In this document: piece after piece, positions 1 through 10,907 of the stretch | How positions within the stretch are numbered: position 1 is the first letter of the stretch | Layout of the letters: each line of letters begins with the position of its first letter | Assembly (NCBI GenBank): GCA_008802785.1 | Contig: VUYT01000005.1 | Span: 682,001 to 746,000 of the forward strand | DNA length: 64,000 nt | Direction: 5' to 3' | From: Symmetrospora coprosmae | Taxonomy: Eukaryota; Basidiomycota; Cystobasidiomycetes; Symmetrosporaceae | Program-made: the position numbers and the translations under genes | Notes under the pieces: model-generated | Seen by the model: the letters and a program-made list of their open reading frames with translations, nothing else | Database searches by the model: none | Told to the model about the DNA's origin: nothing

Positions 1-808
1 AAGACAGGCCCGAAGCCGGCCCGCTCCTTTGTCAACCACATTGCGAACCCGTCGCCGTACAGAGAGTTGCTCTTTCCGTCGACCCGGAACTCAAACTCGA
101 CTTCGAAGGCTGTCGGTGTCAAGGGCTGGCAAGCACACAGGCGGTCAGCGCGTCCAGCGAGACCAGGCCGGGGGGCTGCCACTTTGGCAGGCTAAGTCAG
201 ACGTACCAGCCGCGACCACAGCCATCCCGCTTGCGATTTGCGGTCCTGCGTGAGACGGATGTGCTTGTTCGTATTGATGACGCTCGAGCCGCCAAAATCG
301 AACCTGTTGGGTGGGCGCGTGTGACAGGCCGGCAGGAACACGTCGGTCAGTGCGTTCCGTTGTGCCTGACGCGGGCGCGAGCAGACTACGCCAGAGCGCG
401 AGGACGTACCATCGATTTTGGAGATCCGAGTCGACGTAGGCTGTACATGGGAGCAGGGGCGCAGGTGAGCTGCTAGCCTTGTGCGTCGCAGATGGAATGC
501 TTCGAGGCCGAGACGCGCCCGCCCACTCACGAGCATAGATGGAGTGCGTCCGGAGCGGGACTGCCAGGAAGGAGAGAGGCCCATCACGCCGCGAGGCGAG
601 CATCGAGCATAGCAGCGGTGAGCTCGGTGCACCGTGTGATATGCGAACACTGCCGGGACGCACCTGTCCGTTCTGTGACGCCTCCCTGTCCCGGCTCGAA
701 CGTCTTCTCGATGGTCTGCGCCGACTTGCCCTTTGCAGACACAGCGACCACGAGCTGCGCGAGCAGCAGCAGCAGCAGCGTCGTCGCAACGCTGCACCGT
801 ACCGGCAT
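1..808 (-). CDS. L-type (legume-like) cargo lectin, VIP36/ERGIC-53 family, 3' end outside window
   Basis: Five exons join in phase: 808-664, 560-531, 440-410, 303-207 and 125-1, running off the left edge. The start at 808 gives a classic signal peptide (MPVRCSVATTLLLLLLAQ). The spliced protein then reads RTHSIYAPYVDSDLQNRW, FDFGGSSVINTNKHIRL, SQAGWLWSRLPLTPTAFEVE and LYGDGFAMWLTKERAGFGPV. These are the opening strands and the GDGxAxW block of the L-type lectin carbohydrate-binding domain. Family members are type I membrane proteins that cycle between ER and Golgi and carry high-mannose glycoproteins; that role is inferred from the family. The rest of the domain and the transmembrane anchor would lie beyond position 1. 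An in-frame ATG at 832 is a less likely start. Confidence 0.85.
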
Positions 809-956
809 GCCAGACGACGTCCCTTCGCCCATGTCCGCTATGTATGTGATGCTGCTGTGGTGGGTGAACTGCAACGGGCACTGACAAGACGCGCCGTGCC
901 TTTCGGGCTGCCGCCCCGTCGTGCAGAAGAGGGGCCCGCCCAAACATCGGACGGAG

Positions 957-980
957 CTCTCTCTCTCTCTCTCTCTCTCT
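957..980. repeat. (CT)12 microsatellite
   Basis: Twelve perfect CT dinucleotides, followed closely by a short CA-rich run (about 987-1008). The repeat lies between the lectin start and the F-box-like gene, about 150 bp upstream of the lectin ATG, so it is probably in its promoter or leader. Confidence 0.9.
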
Positions 981-1065
981 GTCGCACTCACACACACATA
1001 CACGCACATTGACGGCATAGCCAGGAAGCGCCAATAACGCGACATGTTCACCAACGAGAGCATCA

Positions 1066-2147
1066 ATGCACGCGTCGCCCATCAATGCACGCGTCGCCCA
1101 GTTCGCGCGCACGGAGGATCTCAAGAACCTCTCGCTCGTCTCGAGAAAGTGGCGAGAACGAGCGTGAGGCTCTTTCACTTCCCCTTCCCTCAATAGGGCT
1201 CAGTATTCCGCATTCGCTTCTCTCGTCAGGGAACCAATCCTCTTCGCTACGGCGCGCCTCTCTTTCGGACGTGGTCGACGAGCCAAAGACTTCATACAGG
1301 CGGCCAGAAACCGCAACCTGGTCGCGTCGGGGTTACTCCGCTATTGCCGCACTCTCGTCATAGACATCTACCCTGATACTCAGCGAAGGCCCCGGGGAGC
1401 GACATCCGTCCTCTCTTCCCGGATGGCCTCGCCGCTGTCTGCCCTCACCTTCGGTACCTGCGGCTGGACGCCATGACGGAGGCCGATGCCATTGCTCTCA
1501 TCGATCCCCTCTTTGCTGTGGCTACGGGGAGTGGCCACGCCTCGCAGCTGAAGCTCAGCCTCGGATTGCTACCGAACCCATTCGCGGGTCCGACCGTTCC
1601 CTGGCCCGAAGTGACGGCAAAGGACGAAGCGATGGGGCTCGCTTTCGGCGCTTGGGCGCCAAACGTCGTTGCTCTCCGTCTCTACTATCCGACCATTACG
1701 AAGGCCACTCTCGAGAATCTCGGCAAACTGTCTCAACTCGCGTACCTCCGGCTGTACAGCATCAGCCGGCTCGTAGACGAGAAGAGTCTGCCGCTCGTCA
1801 CCCTTCCCGCACTGCAGTCGATGAAGTGCTCTGAGATGGACGGCGACAGCTTCCAGGACGCCTTCTTTACGTGGGATGACCTGATGCCAAAGCTCAAAAC
1901 GCCAAACCTGGTCAGTCTGGCCTTCACGGCAATGCAGGAACAGGACCTCAACGCAGAGGCAGAGACCTATGGAGACAACGAGTACGAGCGGGCATTCATG
2001 AGCATGATCCGCGAGTCGGAGGGCAGCATTCTTCCGTCGCATTGCCCCAAGCTGAGGGAGGTCAAGGTCGCGCACCTCGAGCTCGAGGTAGACTACGGGA
2101 AGCTTGAACTTCCGGAGGAACACAAGGAGGACTGCATCATAAGCTAG
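1066..2147 (+). pseudogene. F-box/LRR-like gene, apparently disrupted
   Basis: An F-box-like segment reads ARTEDLKNLSLVSRKWRERA (exon 1066-1163). It splices in phase across a 66-nt intron to EPILFATARLSFG, then continues as LLRYCRTLVIDIYPDTQ. After this the frame shifts by one base near 1385-1400, and the LRR-like part continues (PHLRYLRLDAMTEADAIALI) to the stop at 2147. No intron can explain the shift. A perfect 19-bp tandem duplication (1062-1080 and 1081-1099) sits at the 5' end. It puts the ATG at 1044 out of frame and supplies a new in-frame ATG at 1066, so the usual start of the F-box is missing. F-box proteins recruit substrates to SCF ubiquitin ligases. Either this copy is decaying or the assembly has an error here. 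The F-box-like gene at 4550 has the same general plan. Confidence 0.55.
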
Positions 2148-2384
2148 GCACAGTAATAGGGATATCGTCCCAGGCACAGTTGGCCGGGATGCGTTGGAAG
2201 CCATGCAGTCATGTGTTGAGGCCTCTCCGCACACGCTTCGTTGCTCATAGAGCCTTAATTGCGTTTTGCGCGTACAGCAGACGTTCAACGGCTTCGAGGC
2301 CGGTCACAAGCTCGGGTGCTTTAGGCGAGGCTATTCCGCCGCCCGTAACCCCTTGAACTCCATTTCCGAGACGAACACTCCCAC

Positions 2385-4044
2385 TCAGTGCATGCATCCG
2401 GACAGCTGCCTCGCCTTGATGCGTTCCTCCGCTATCTCTCGCTTGGACATTACCTGATCCGAAGGAAGCTCGAAGCTCGATGGGAAGGTCCCGTTATGCT
2501 GGACGACAGCGATAGTCCATGAATCAGCGGGCCCGCGACATCTGCGCACGAAGACAACACGCACGATAGGAACCAGAGTGCCGTTCAGAACTCCCTGGAT
2601 GAAGTCTTTATAGTGGCCAACCATGTTGATCATTTCTCGCTTCGAGACGACCTCATGGTCCGAATGGGCCGTGGCGATGCTCCCAACGCCGAGGAGGAAC
2701 TTGAGGTTGTCCACGGTCCAGCCCGTGAGGTCGGTTCCGTACGGCATGACCTTCTTCGGCAGCCAGCCCCGAATGACATCGACCTTGAGCGGGTTTGTTG
2801 AGGCGGACTGACGCGTGAGCTCAATGAACGGAACATCCGGAAGCTTCGACTTGATGATGTCCCAGATCTCCTTTGCGGGGCGTCCAACACGGGCATTGAC
2901 GATGGCAACAGCCCGGTCGGCGACCTGGTTGCTGATGGTGCCGCCATTCAGGGAGGATAGCGAGAGCGTTGTATTGCCGCTGTGCATGACAAGGTACGCG
3001 AGCCGAGAGCGGGTATTTCAGCATTTGCTACGTTTCGACGGCTCAGTAGCGCATACTAACTGGAAATCATCGACTGGGAAATCCTCCTCGAGTGCCAGGA
3101 GCTTCGGGATGAAGTCGATAATTTGCAGCAAGGCGTTCCTGCCATACTGAGGGACAGACGAGTGCGCCGTCTCCCCCGTAGAATTGATGACCATATCTGA
3201 CAGCCGTAAGCAGCTTATAGTTAGCAGCGGACAACAGGGTTACTGGCGGAGGTTTCTGACGTACTGATGCTGCCCTTGTGCCCGGTGGCTTGGAAAGACT
3301 CGGTCGGCTCGCCGGTGACGATGTACTCTGGCTTCCAGTCGAGGGCATCGACGAAGGTGCCCATTCCGTCGCCGTAGCGCTCCTCGCCAACAACGTAGAG
3401 CAGGCACGCATCGCCTTCTTGGAGCAGCCCAGCATCGCGGAGCTCCAGGAAGGCAGTGACTTGGCAGGCGAGTGAGCCCTTTGCGTCGTTCGCGCCTCGT
3501 CCAAAGATGTCGGTGTTGTTCTCCGCAGGCGGGTACCACTGCATGACAAGGGTGGGATTCGGAGCGTCAGTTGGAGTGCGTCCTTCTGACCAGGACAGGA
3601 ACTCACAGGTGGCACCACGTCAGTATGCGAGTTCACAATCATTCGGCACTGGCGGTTGGAGCCAAGGTAGGCATAGACATTCTCCCGTCTGACAGACGGG
3701 CTGCAATGCATCGCATATATGATAAGAAGGAAGGGAAGAGTGAGTAACGAGTAAGCAGATTACATGTAGCGAATGCTCCGCACGCACTCCAGCACCGGGT
3801 TCTCCACCCTGGCGAGCTCCACAGTCAGTCCCTTATTGCGGAGATAGTCGGAGAGGAAGTCCGACATGGGCGTCTCGAAGCCAGAGGTACTGTTCTGGAG
3901 CAGCATGTTCCGGTGGAGTGTGAAGAGCTCCGGGTGCTCGAGCGAGACATTGTAGTTGTCCCTTTTGCCGAGCGGGGAAGCGGTCACTGGGTAGCTGCAC
4001 AATGCGCATCCGAGGAGAGCTGCAGAGAGCGCGTAGGGACGCAT
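2385..4044 (-). CDS. Secreted or vacuolar M20 family metallopeptidase/deacylase
   Basis: Five exons join in phase: 4044-3788, 3700-3607, 3538-3265, 3196-3061 and 2979-2385 (451 aa). Residues 1-22 form a signal peptide, followed by a Lys-Arg (Kex2-like) site at SPLGKR. M20 metal ligands are visible: His111 and Asp113 in NSHTDVVPP, Asp135 in GRGANDAKG, the Glu pair in VVGEERYGDG (about 169-170), Glu194 in TGEPTE, and the late His in TAHSDHE. The dimerisation (lid) domain starts near STGETAHSS. The fold matches ArgE/DapE/CPS1-like di-zinc exopeptidases; the substrate cannot be told from sequence. The last 60 or so residues, after KDFIQGVLNGT, look unlike the family and may be an extension or a mis-modelled 3' end. 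The gene converges with the broken F-box gene. Confidence 0.82.
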
Positions 4045-4549
4045 CGTGTCGAATGAGATTGTGGGGATGCGGCCGGAAGTTGGAACCGTGACTATACGTC
4101 GCTTAGGTGGTATGGGAAAGGAGAAAGAGGCTGCAGCTCTTTTGGACCCAGGGCCATCTCATCTCCGGCACGAAGCTTTCTCTGCAATCATGCGGGCTAG
4201 GACGATGTCTTACGCTTGGCTTGATGCGATAGGCGCTTTTTCGAAAGCCGCCGCTTTGCCGCCACTTCCGACGCGTCACCCGTAGCGCGAAGCACGGGAC
4301 CGTTCCGACCTTTCTACTAGTAGTATGCTGTCGACGTCGCCTCTACTCGGACTCGTAGAGCTGCTGGTGGAGTCGCTGCCGGACATATCTTTGGAGCAGC
4401 GGACGAACGCTCATCGTCAACCAGGCGCCCCTACTGCCGATCCGGTAGATTGCACAGGTACCGGGATAGCCGCGAGACAAGTCCGCAAGAGGTGAGACGT
4501 TGTGCGCCGACGCATCTCTCAAACTCCATCAGTCTGACAAGGGGAAGGT
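4045..4549. other. Divergent intergenic region, M20 peptidase / F-box gene
   Basis: About 500 bp between two divergently transcribed genes, so it should hold both promoters. A short open frame starts at 4324 (MLSTSPLLGLVELLVESLPD) but has no partner exon and no family resemblance. I see no RNA gene. Confidence 0.5.
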
Positions 4550-5810
4550 ATGCCCGACGCCCCTCACCTCGTCCCCAGCATGTATGACGATCGTCCTTTG
4601 AGCAACCGCGACCAACCTCGGAGCCCTTCGCTGCCGCGAGACGTCATCGAAGCCGTCCTGGTCTACTGTCCACAGCGGACCCGCTACAACGTCCTGTTCT
4701 GCTGTCGCGAATACTATGCCGCGGCTATCCCGGCTCTTTACGAGAAGGTTGTCCTGACGACTCCCAGGCAGCTGCGGAGCTTCATACGGCTGGTGGAAGA
4801 CGCCTCCGAAGATACGAGTGGGTGCTCTTGCTCGGAGAAAGAAGTGTAGCGGATTCTGACCACGGTCGCTTGCACTAGCTGGGTCGCTTGCAGCGCGCTT
4901 TCAACACACGCGATCATTCTATTATCGCCTCAGCCAGGGAGCGCCGTCTCCGACGAATAGAGGCGGGCAGCCGGCGTACGAAACATTGGGATGCCTCCCA
5001 AGTACTATGCAGCACCATCCAGAGGCATTGCTTTTCCCAAATCTTGTAGCAGCGGCCTTCGACCCGCTTCCGCGGCGATTCACGCAAGGCCAGGCGATCG
5101 CGATAGCAGGTCGGGGAATCCTGGCCAATGTGAAGACAGTGTCGCTCTTCCATTCGACACTATCGCCATATGACAAGCCACCGCTCTTTGCTTCACTCGG
5201 TATGCAGCGAGTCCGAGAGCTGCATCTGTGGCACCTGGCTGGAAACGAAATATCAAGCAGGACCGACGTCGACATCGACGGATACCTAGGCGAACAGACG
5301 GAGCTCAGCCTCATCCATCTCCATCTCGACCAGCACTTCCGTTACGCTATCGGCATCGACGAGCAGGAGCCGGGCACGGGTACGTCCCCGGATGATTCGA
5401 CAATCAGTACAGGCGGCTTCGAAGCGGACCTTTACATCAAGGAATACGGCGATGCTGTTGCACGGATCGTGTGCACCTTCGCATACCCGCCTGTTAGCGA
5501 GGACAGCAGGCATACAGCTTCGGCGCGGTGTCCGAAGCTACGACGGATCATCATCGAAGTAGGCCGGTCAAATAATGCGAGCAGCCAGATGGTTGGTAGG
5601 CGCATCCGAAAGCGGATCGCCGCTCAGAAGCTGCAGCATATCCAGGCATATGGGCAAATGCAAGAGCAAGGCAGACCGGAAATCACTATCCGCATGTGCG
5701 GGCAGGGGACCGACCAGTATCGACAATACGTGCTGAATGGAAGTGCCGCAGATGGCGCGGGTGCTCAGCAGCGTCCTTTAGACATGTGGATGGAGGCGCC
5801 ACGCATATAG
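4550..5810 (+). CDS. F-box-like protein, two exons
   Basis: Exon 4550-4817 joins exon 4879-5810 across a 61-nt intron (donor GTGGGT, branch CTGAC, acceptor ACTAG), giving 399 aa in phase. An alternative acceptor at 4893/4894 also keeps the frame. Residues about 28-75 look like an F-box: LPRDVIEAVLVYCPQRTR, then NVLFCCREYYAAAIPALYEK. The rest has weak LRR-like periodicity (VKTVSLFHSTLS, VRELHLWHLAGNE, CPKLRRIIIEVG), as in fungal F-box proteins that select SCF substrates. No target can be inferred. The second exon has no ATG near its 5' end, which supports the splice. Confidence 0.6.
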
Positions 5811-5864
5811 GATGCATTGCATAGGGCTCTTTGGCTGCACGGTGCGAGAAGCGCGAATATGGTG

Positions 5865-8264
5865 TTATGGCACACTTCTATGATCGGAGGCAGCGTCTCC
5901 TGATGCCCGCGCTAGTGATGACGTCGCCTGAAGCCACTCGGACATGCCCGGATCTTCCGACTCTGCCTGCCCCATCGCGACGGCCTCTTGTCCGGCAATC
6001 TTCCTCCGGCGATACAGGCCATCAACGATGCGCGTGATGCGCTCCGACCCAATCTGGGTGCGCAGATCGCGCCTGAGCACGTTCCGGCCGGAGCTGTCCT
6101 TGCCCATCCGGCCGAGGTAGCCCAGCGCAGCCATCTCCTGCAGGACCAGGTCGACGCGGGCGTCCTCGGTCGTGGCGTCGCCAAACACGCCCTCGGCGTC
6201 GATGGCGCTGCTGCGCGCGGCCTGCTCGGCGAGGAGGCGTGTGAGGATGCCAATGTACACGGAAGCGGGGGGCATGATGTCGAAGTGCTTCATTTCCTCG
6301 AGATAGTCGAATGCTAGCTGCCAGTTGCTGTCCCCCACTGGCAGGGACAGGTAGAGCTGGACGAGGAGCGTGTACGTCCGCTTGTTGGGCGTGAGATGCC
6401 CGTGCTGATTCCTCAGCTTGTCGAGGTACGCTTCTGCCTTTGCGATCCGCACATCGGCGGCTTCCGCCTCTTCTGGTCCGAGAGGACTCTCGCTGGTGCT
6501 GCGCGTTGCTAGCATTGGCATACACGAAGAGAATGCGAGATTGAAGGTATCGATGTCGGGTCGCGGGAGAGAGCGGCTGCCTTGTATCGCTGCCGACGGG
6601 TCCAGGATAAAGCTCAATATGCGGGCCACATCGTCTTGCCGACTTTGAACTGGTATTGGCTCATGACCGGATGGTGTGACGGGGTTGCCCTTGATGCCGA
6701 CTTCAAGCAAGGCGTTGACCAGCTGAATCGGTAGCGGCACTACCGTCACTGGAAAATCATCGACTGGATCCTGCCTTTGCGCCTCATCCTCTGGACGTGC
6801 GCGTTCCTCCAACATCTGTATGATGGCGTCAAAGACAGATCTGCCATCTGCCGCCTGCAGGCCCTCCACAAATGGCTTGTAAGACACTCTCAGCGCCAGT
6901 CTCGCTGCGGCTGGGATGCTGGCAAGCGAGCGCTGGAAGGTGAGAATGGCTGCTTCTACCCGATTTGCAGCAGTGTAGGCTGCGATGAGCGGGGCATAGT
7001 GCCATTCGCGGAGTGGTGAACTGTCCATGGCTCGCGGCAGCCGGACAAGCACGATATCCTGGGTCTCGTCCACCATGCCGTGCCGAGAAAAGAGGTTGGC
7101 GAGCAAGACGAGGACGCCCTCGTCCAGGTCAACACCTAGGTCCTGGAAACGTCGGAGACCAATGAGCGCGGACGAAGCCTGGAACGCGTGAGAGAGGCGC
7201 AGCAGTTAGATCGGCAGGACCGGGTATGCCTGTACGGAAGCGGAGTGTGACGCACATCATTTTCTGCGATACTGGCGCTGATCAGGAGACTGAAAACATC
7301 CTCTGGTAGGCGTCTCCCTTGATCCTCAAATGCCTGGATGAGGTCTGCAGCAAGAGCTGTCTCGCCCTGGGTAGCTGCCAGGCGGACGACGGAAGCGAGA
7401 GTACCTGACCCTGTCAAGGAGGCCGCAGATCTACCAGCCCCGTGGTACTGGAAGGTCGGAGGCGAGATAGAGGTGTATGTGATGGAGGCGGACGAAGCGA
7501 GGGAGGGGGGAGCGGAAGAAGCGGGTGAAGCGCCAGTGTCGTCTTTGGCGAGGAGCAGGTCTAGCGCAGCCTCGAGGTTGCCGCACTGGACGTGGTTCTG
7601 GATGAGTAGGTGGAGGGTGAGAGCGTTCCGGCCGACGGCTTCTTCCTCCATGCTCTGCAGGACTGGCTCGCAGGGCTGTCTTCCAAGAAGGTGTGCCTGC
7701 AATGCGGTCGCAGAGGACACTGTCCATCTCAGCAGTCGCTCTTCCGCCCTCGCTCGCTCGCTCGCTCGGCGATTTTCACGTGCGCCGTACCTTTAGCACC
7801 TGATTCCACAGGTTGACATCGGGCTCTACGCCTACAGCGCGTGCGTCGTCGAGCAGCCGCAGCGCTTCCTCGTACAGGCCGTGATTCGCGAATCCTTTGG
7901 CTAGGGCGGTGTACGTGGTGAGGTCGGCTCTGCTCGCCGCTTTGCCATTGCCATTGCCATTGCCAGCTGCAGCGGCCGACTCTTGCAGCTTGTCGCGCAG
8001 GTGCCTGGCCATGCGCAGGGCTTTTGCGAGGTTGCCAGCGTCTGCCGCGCGCTCTATGCCCTGGTTGATGCGCAGGATCTGTGCATTCAGCGGGGCGTAG
8101 GCTGCTGTGGACGTGCCTGGCAGTGGCGCTACAACGGGCGGTCTCCTGGAGGAGGAGGAAGACGCATGGCGGCGGCGCGGCGATGGCGATTGTGCGCAAT
8201 ACGAGGTTGAGGCGATGGGGGATGCTATTGGCGGTGCTGATCTGCCTGCGATTGCTCTCTTCAT
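5865..8264 (-). CDS. Mitochondrial pentatricopeptide repeat (PPR) protein
   Basis: Three exons: 8264-7791, 7738-7256 and 7178-5865 (756 aa, in phase). The N-terminus is rich in Arg, Ser and Ala with almost no acid, as in a mitochondrial presequence. PPR-type helical pairs are visible: TYTALAKGFANHGLYEEALR, then LLDDARAVGVEPDVNLWNQV; also YAPLIAAYTAANRVEAAI and TYTLLVQLYLS. Such proteins bind organellar RNA and act in processing, stability or translation; the target is unknown. A Gly-Asn repeat (residues about 100-107) is coded by a perfect hexanucleotide repeat. The first intron's acceptor is purine-rich and weak, so the 7738 boundary is provisional. The start lies only 73 bp from the divergent Pop3-like gene. 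Confidence 0.75.
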
Positions 8265-8337
8265 TTGATGCGGTGATGCGAAGGAGAAGCCTATGTACGT
8301 AGGTGTTGCTCATCAGCTCTGCTCGACACAGACAGAA

Positions 8338-10744
8338 ATGACGACGACTGCCTCAGCCTCGAATGCAGGCGGCGCGGGCAGCAGCAGCAGCAGCATACGG
8401 CAGAGACAGCAGCACAAGCAGAGGAAGGAGAAGGAGAAGGAGAAGGAGACGCAGAGCGCGTACGCCGCAACGCCGTCGTTGTTGTCGTCGACAAAGCCCC
8501 CGGGCAAGCGGAGGGTAACTAAAGCCGTCATCACCAACCCCTTCACGCTCGAATGGTAGGCTGCCTGCCAGAGACACAGGCCATGCGACTTGGGAAGGCG
8601 GAAGAGCCACACGGGGCGAAACTGATCCATCGTCCGCTCATGAACCGCAGGCCCTCGCTCTCTCCCGCTGCTCAGAACCAGATCGAGGCCGCACTGAGGG
8701 ATGTCCTCGTGCCGCTCGTCCTGGCGCGAGAGGCACAGTTCGAGTCGGGCAGTGCTGCTGCTACGCTTAACGCTAGCCAGGTCGCAGGAACGGACTGCAC
8801 AGAGGAGCAGCAAGACCCAAGTCTTCCAGCCGCCGCGGTCATACAAGCGCCCGGCAATGAGGCCCAGGACGTCGACATGGTCCCAGCAACCGCCGGAGCG
8901 GATGACCCGACAGACACACCTATGGCAGATGCTACAGCTGTGGCAGATGTCGATCCAACAGCATCAACGTCTCGGAGACCGGCGCCGCAGTCCAAGCGCG
9001 CACGGAAGCGTGCTGACGCCGAAGCCCGCACTGCATCTCGTACAGCAGAAGCGACACGGGTATCGGTATCTACGCACAAGATTAGCCTCCGCTCGGGCAA
9101 GACGGTGCACATCCCAGACGGCATCATCTCTGCCGTGTTCCAGACGCCCTCCCACCTCATCGGAAAGGGCAAGATGCGCGCCGCGCACCAGGACCGCCCA
9201 GAGATCTGCAGCGCCCTCTGCCTCGGCATCAACGCCGTCACGCGCGAGCTCGAGCTCGAAGTCCAGAACTGTCGGCGAAGACTGGCAGGCCTCGCTCCGC
9301 TCCAGGGCAAGGCGGATGCCAGGGCGAACCAGCTCCGCATGTACATTCCCGCACCGTCGTTGACGAGCAGGAAGCAGCGCCGGGACCTGCGGGACAAGCT
9401 GCATCCGGAGACCGCTAGGGGCAGGTGGAAGCGCACTCGGGACGGGCGCGCGAAGCCGGCAGAGGCCCCTCGAATGCCTGAGGCTCTGGTTGGCATCCCG
9501 CGGAACGACCCTGCACTTGTGCACACGCTTAGAGAGGCGCTGGAGGCGTCGGACCTGTTGCCCGATGTCAGGAGACTGCTGCAGGACATGCTAGTGCAGG
9601 TCGAGGGCGGCGAAGCGCCGCTTCAGACCGGCGATGGGACATCTACCGCAGTCGCAAAGCAAGTCCAGCAGGACACGGTAGCGATCCCATCTCCCATATT
9701 AGAAAGGATGCTCCGGCTTCCAGAAACCCAAGGGGGTCTCTCTGCCGGCACGCGGAGCATCCTGATCGCCCTGCTCATGGCGCATGATCCACATTGGTTC
9801 TCCCTGCTCAATCTGGTCGAGCGTGCACAGCAGATGGGAGCGTCTCCTCTGCCGCCAACTAGTATCTGGGGGAACTGTGACGATAACGCTGCTATGTCCG
9901 AAAAGAAGCAGCGTACCAAAGCATCGGCTCCGCTAAGACCTGCCAGCGCTGAGGAGGCCAGCGAGACGGGGAGCGGAATCCGCCGGAACATACGCATCAT
10001 CTTTGTCGCCAAGGAGGATATCAACCCTCTCGAAATAGTCCAGCACATTCTCACCACGGTAGCCGCTCGCAACTCGGCGAATGTCGCGCTCAGACGGGAG
10101 AGTGCGAACGCCTTCAAGAAGGAACAGCCCACAGCCTTGATACCCACGCAAGCGGACGAGGCAGGCGCGCCAAGCGCAGGCCTGGCTGGAACCAGTCAGG
10201 CCGAAGCTCCTGCCGCCGCACAGGAAGAGATCGAGGATGTCCACATCGTCCCGATGGGCAAAAACTTTGAGCACCGCCTCTGCGAGCTGCTCGCTGTCCG
10301 GCGCGCAGCCGTGCTCGCCATCACGGTGAGCATGCCCGGATCCGACATTCCAGCGCAGGTCACACAGGCTGACGTATGCGGACGCACTCTTTGCTACTGC
10401 AGGACTCGACCGCGCCCGGCTTTGACGCTCTCCTCCGGCTCGTCCAGCACCACCTTCCCTCCCCCGTCGCAGCAGGCTGGCTCGTACCCGCTGTGCAGGT
10501 CGGCGCCGGTAGCCCACCGCTACAGACGGCCGTCAACTACGCTCCTGGCATGCACGTCCCGCTTCGAGTCAAGCAGCTGCTGGTTGATGTACCGATCGAC
10601 CAGAAGGCCGCACGTACAGCCAAGAAGACATTGCGAAAAGAGGGCAGGGTAGCTAGCAAGGCAGAGAAGGAGCGACGCCTTGAATCGTCCAAGCAGAAAG
10701 CAGTGGACAAGCAAAGTGTCCGGACCGGGAGGCCACAGATATAA
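8338..10744 (+). CDS. RNase P/MRP subunit Pop3-like protein (enlarged)
   Basis: Three exons: 8338-8555, 8651-10358 and 10403-10744 (755 aa, in phase). The N-terminal block KRRVTKAVITNPFTLEWPSL followed by an amphipathic helix (QNQIEAALRDVLVPLVLA) matches my memory of the Pop3 family signature (KPVLxNPFxxxWP). Later segments fit a Pop3/Rpp38 L7Ae-like fold: RPEICSALCLGINAVTRELE, RIIFVAKEDINPLEIVQHIL, LCELLAVRRAAVLAIT. Pop3 is a protein subunit of nuclear RNase P and RNase MRP (tRNA and rRNA processing). Low-complexity, Lys/Ala-rich insertions separate these blocks and make the protein several times longer than yeast Pop3. The basic C-tail (KKTLRKEGRVASKAEKERR) suits RNA binding. The family call rests on short motifs. 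An ATG at 8293 is a possible earlier start. Confidence 0.6.
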
Positions 10745-10907
10745 TAAGCCCGCCAAGAGCCGGCCCGGTGAGCGGCTACGGACAAGGTCGCAGTCCCCTC
10801 ATTGCAGTCAGCGCAGAGACAGAGGCATAATATCGCAGATCGTGTTGCAAGTCATCATCGTGCCTTTAACGAACCTCTGACAACTGCCATATGCGCTGGC
10901 TGCACAG

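Noticed and set aside
584-1066. 160-aa minus-strand ORF with a longer N-terminus for the lectin
   Set aside because: The upstream part includes translated microsatellite (Glu-Arg repeats). The signal peptide begins cleanly at 808.
192-1193. Long minus-strand open frame (333 aa) across the lectin gene
   Set aside because: Only its last part (303-207) is coding, as exon 4 of the lectin; the rest reads introns, a microsatellite and other frames.
8672-9589. 305-aa minus-strand ORF opposite the Pop3-like gene
   Set aside because: Antisense shadow: Arg/Ser/Ala composition only, no motif, while the plus strand shows family blocks and phased introns.
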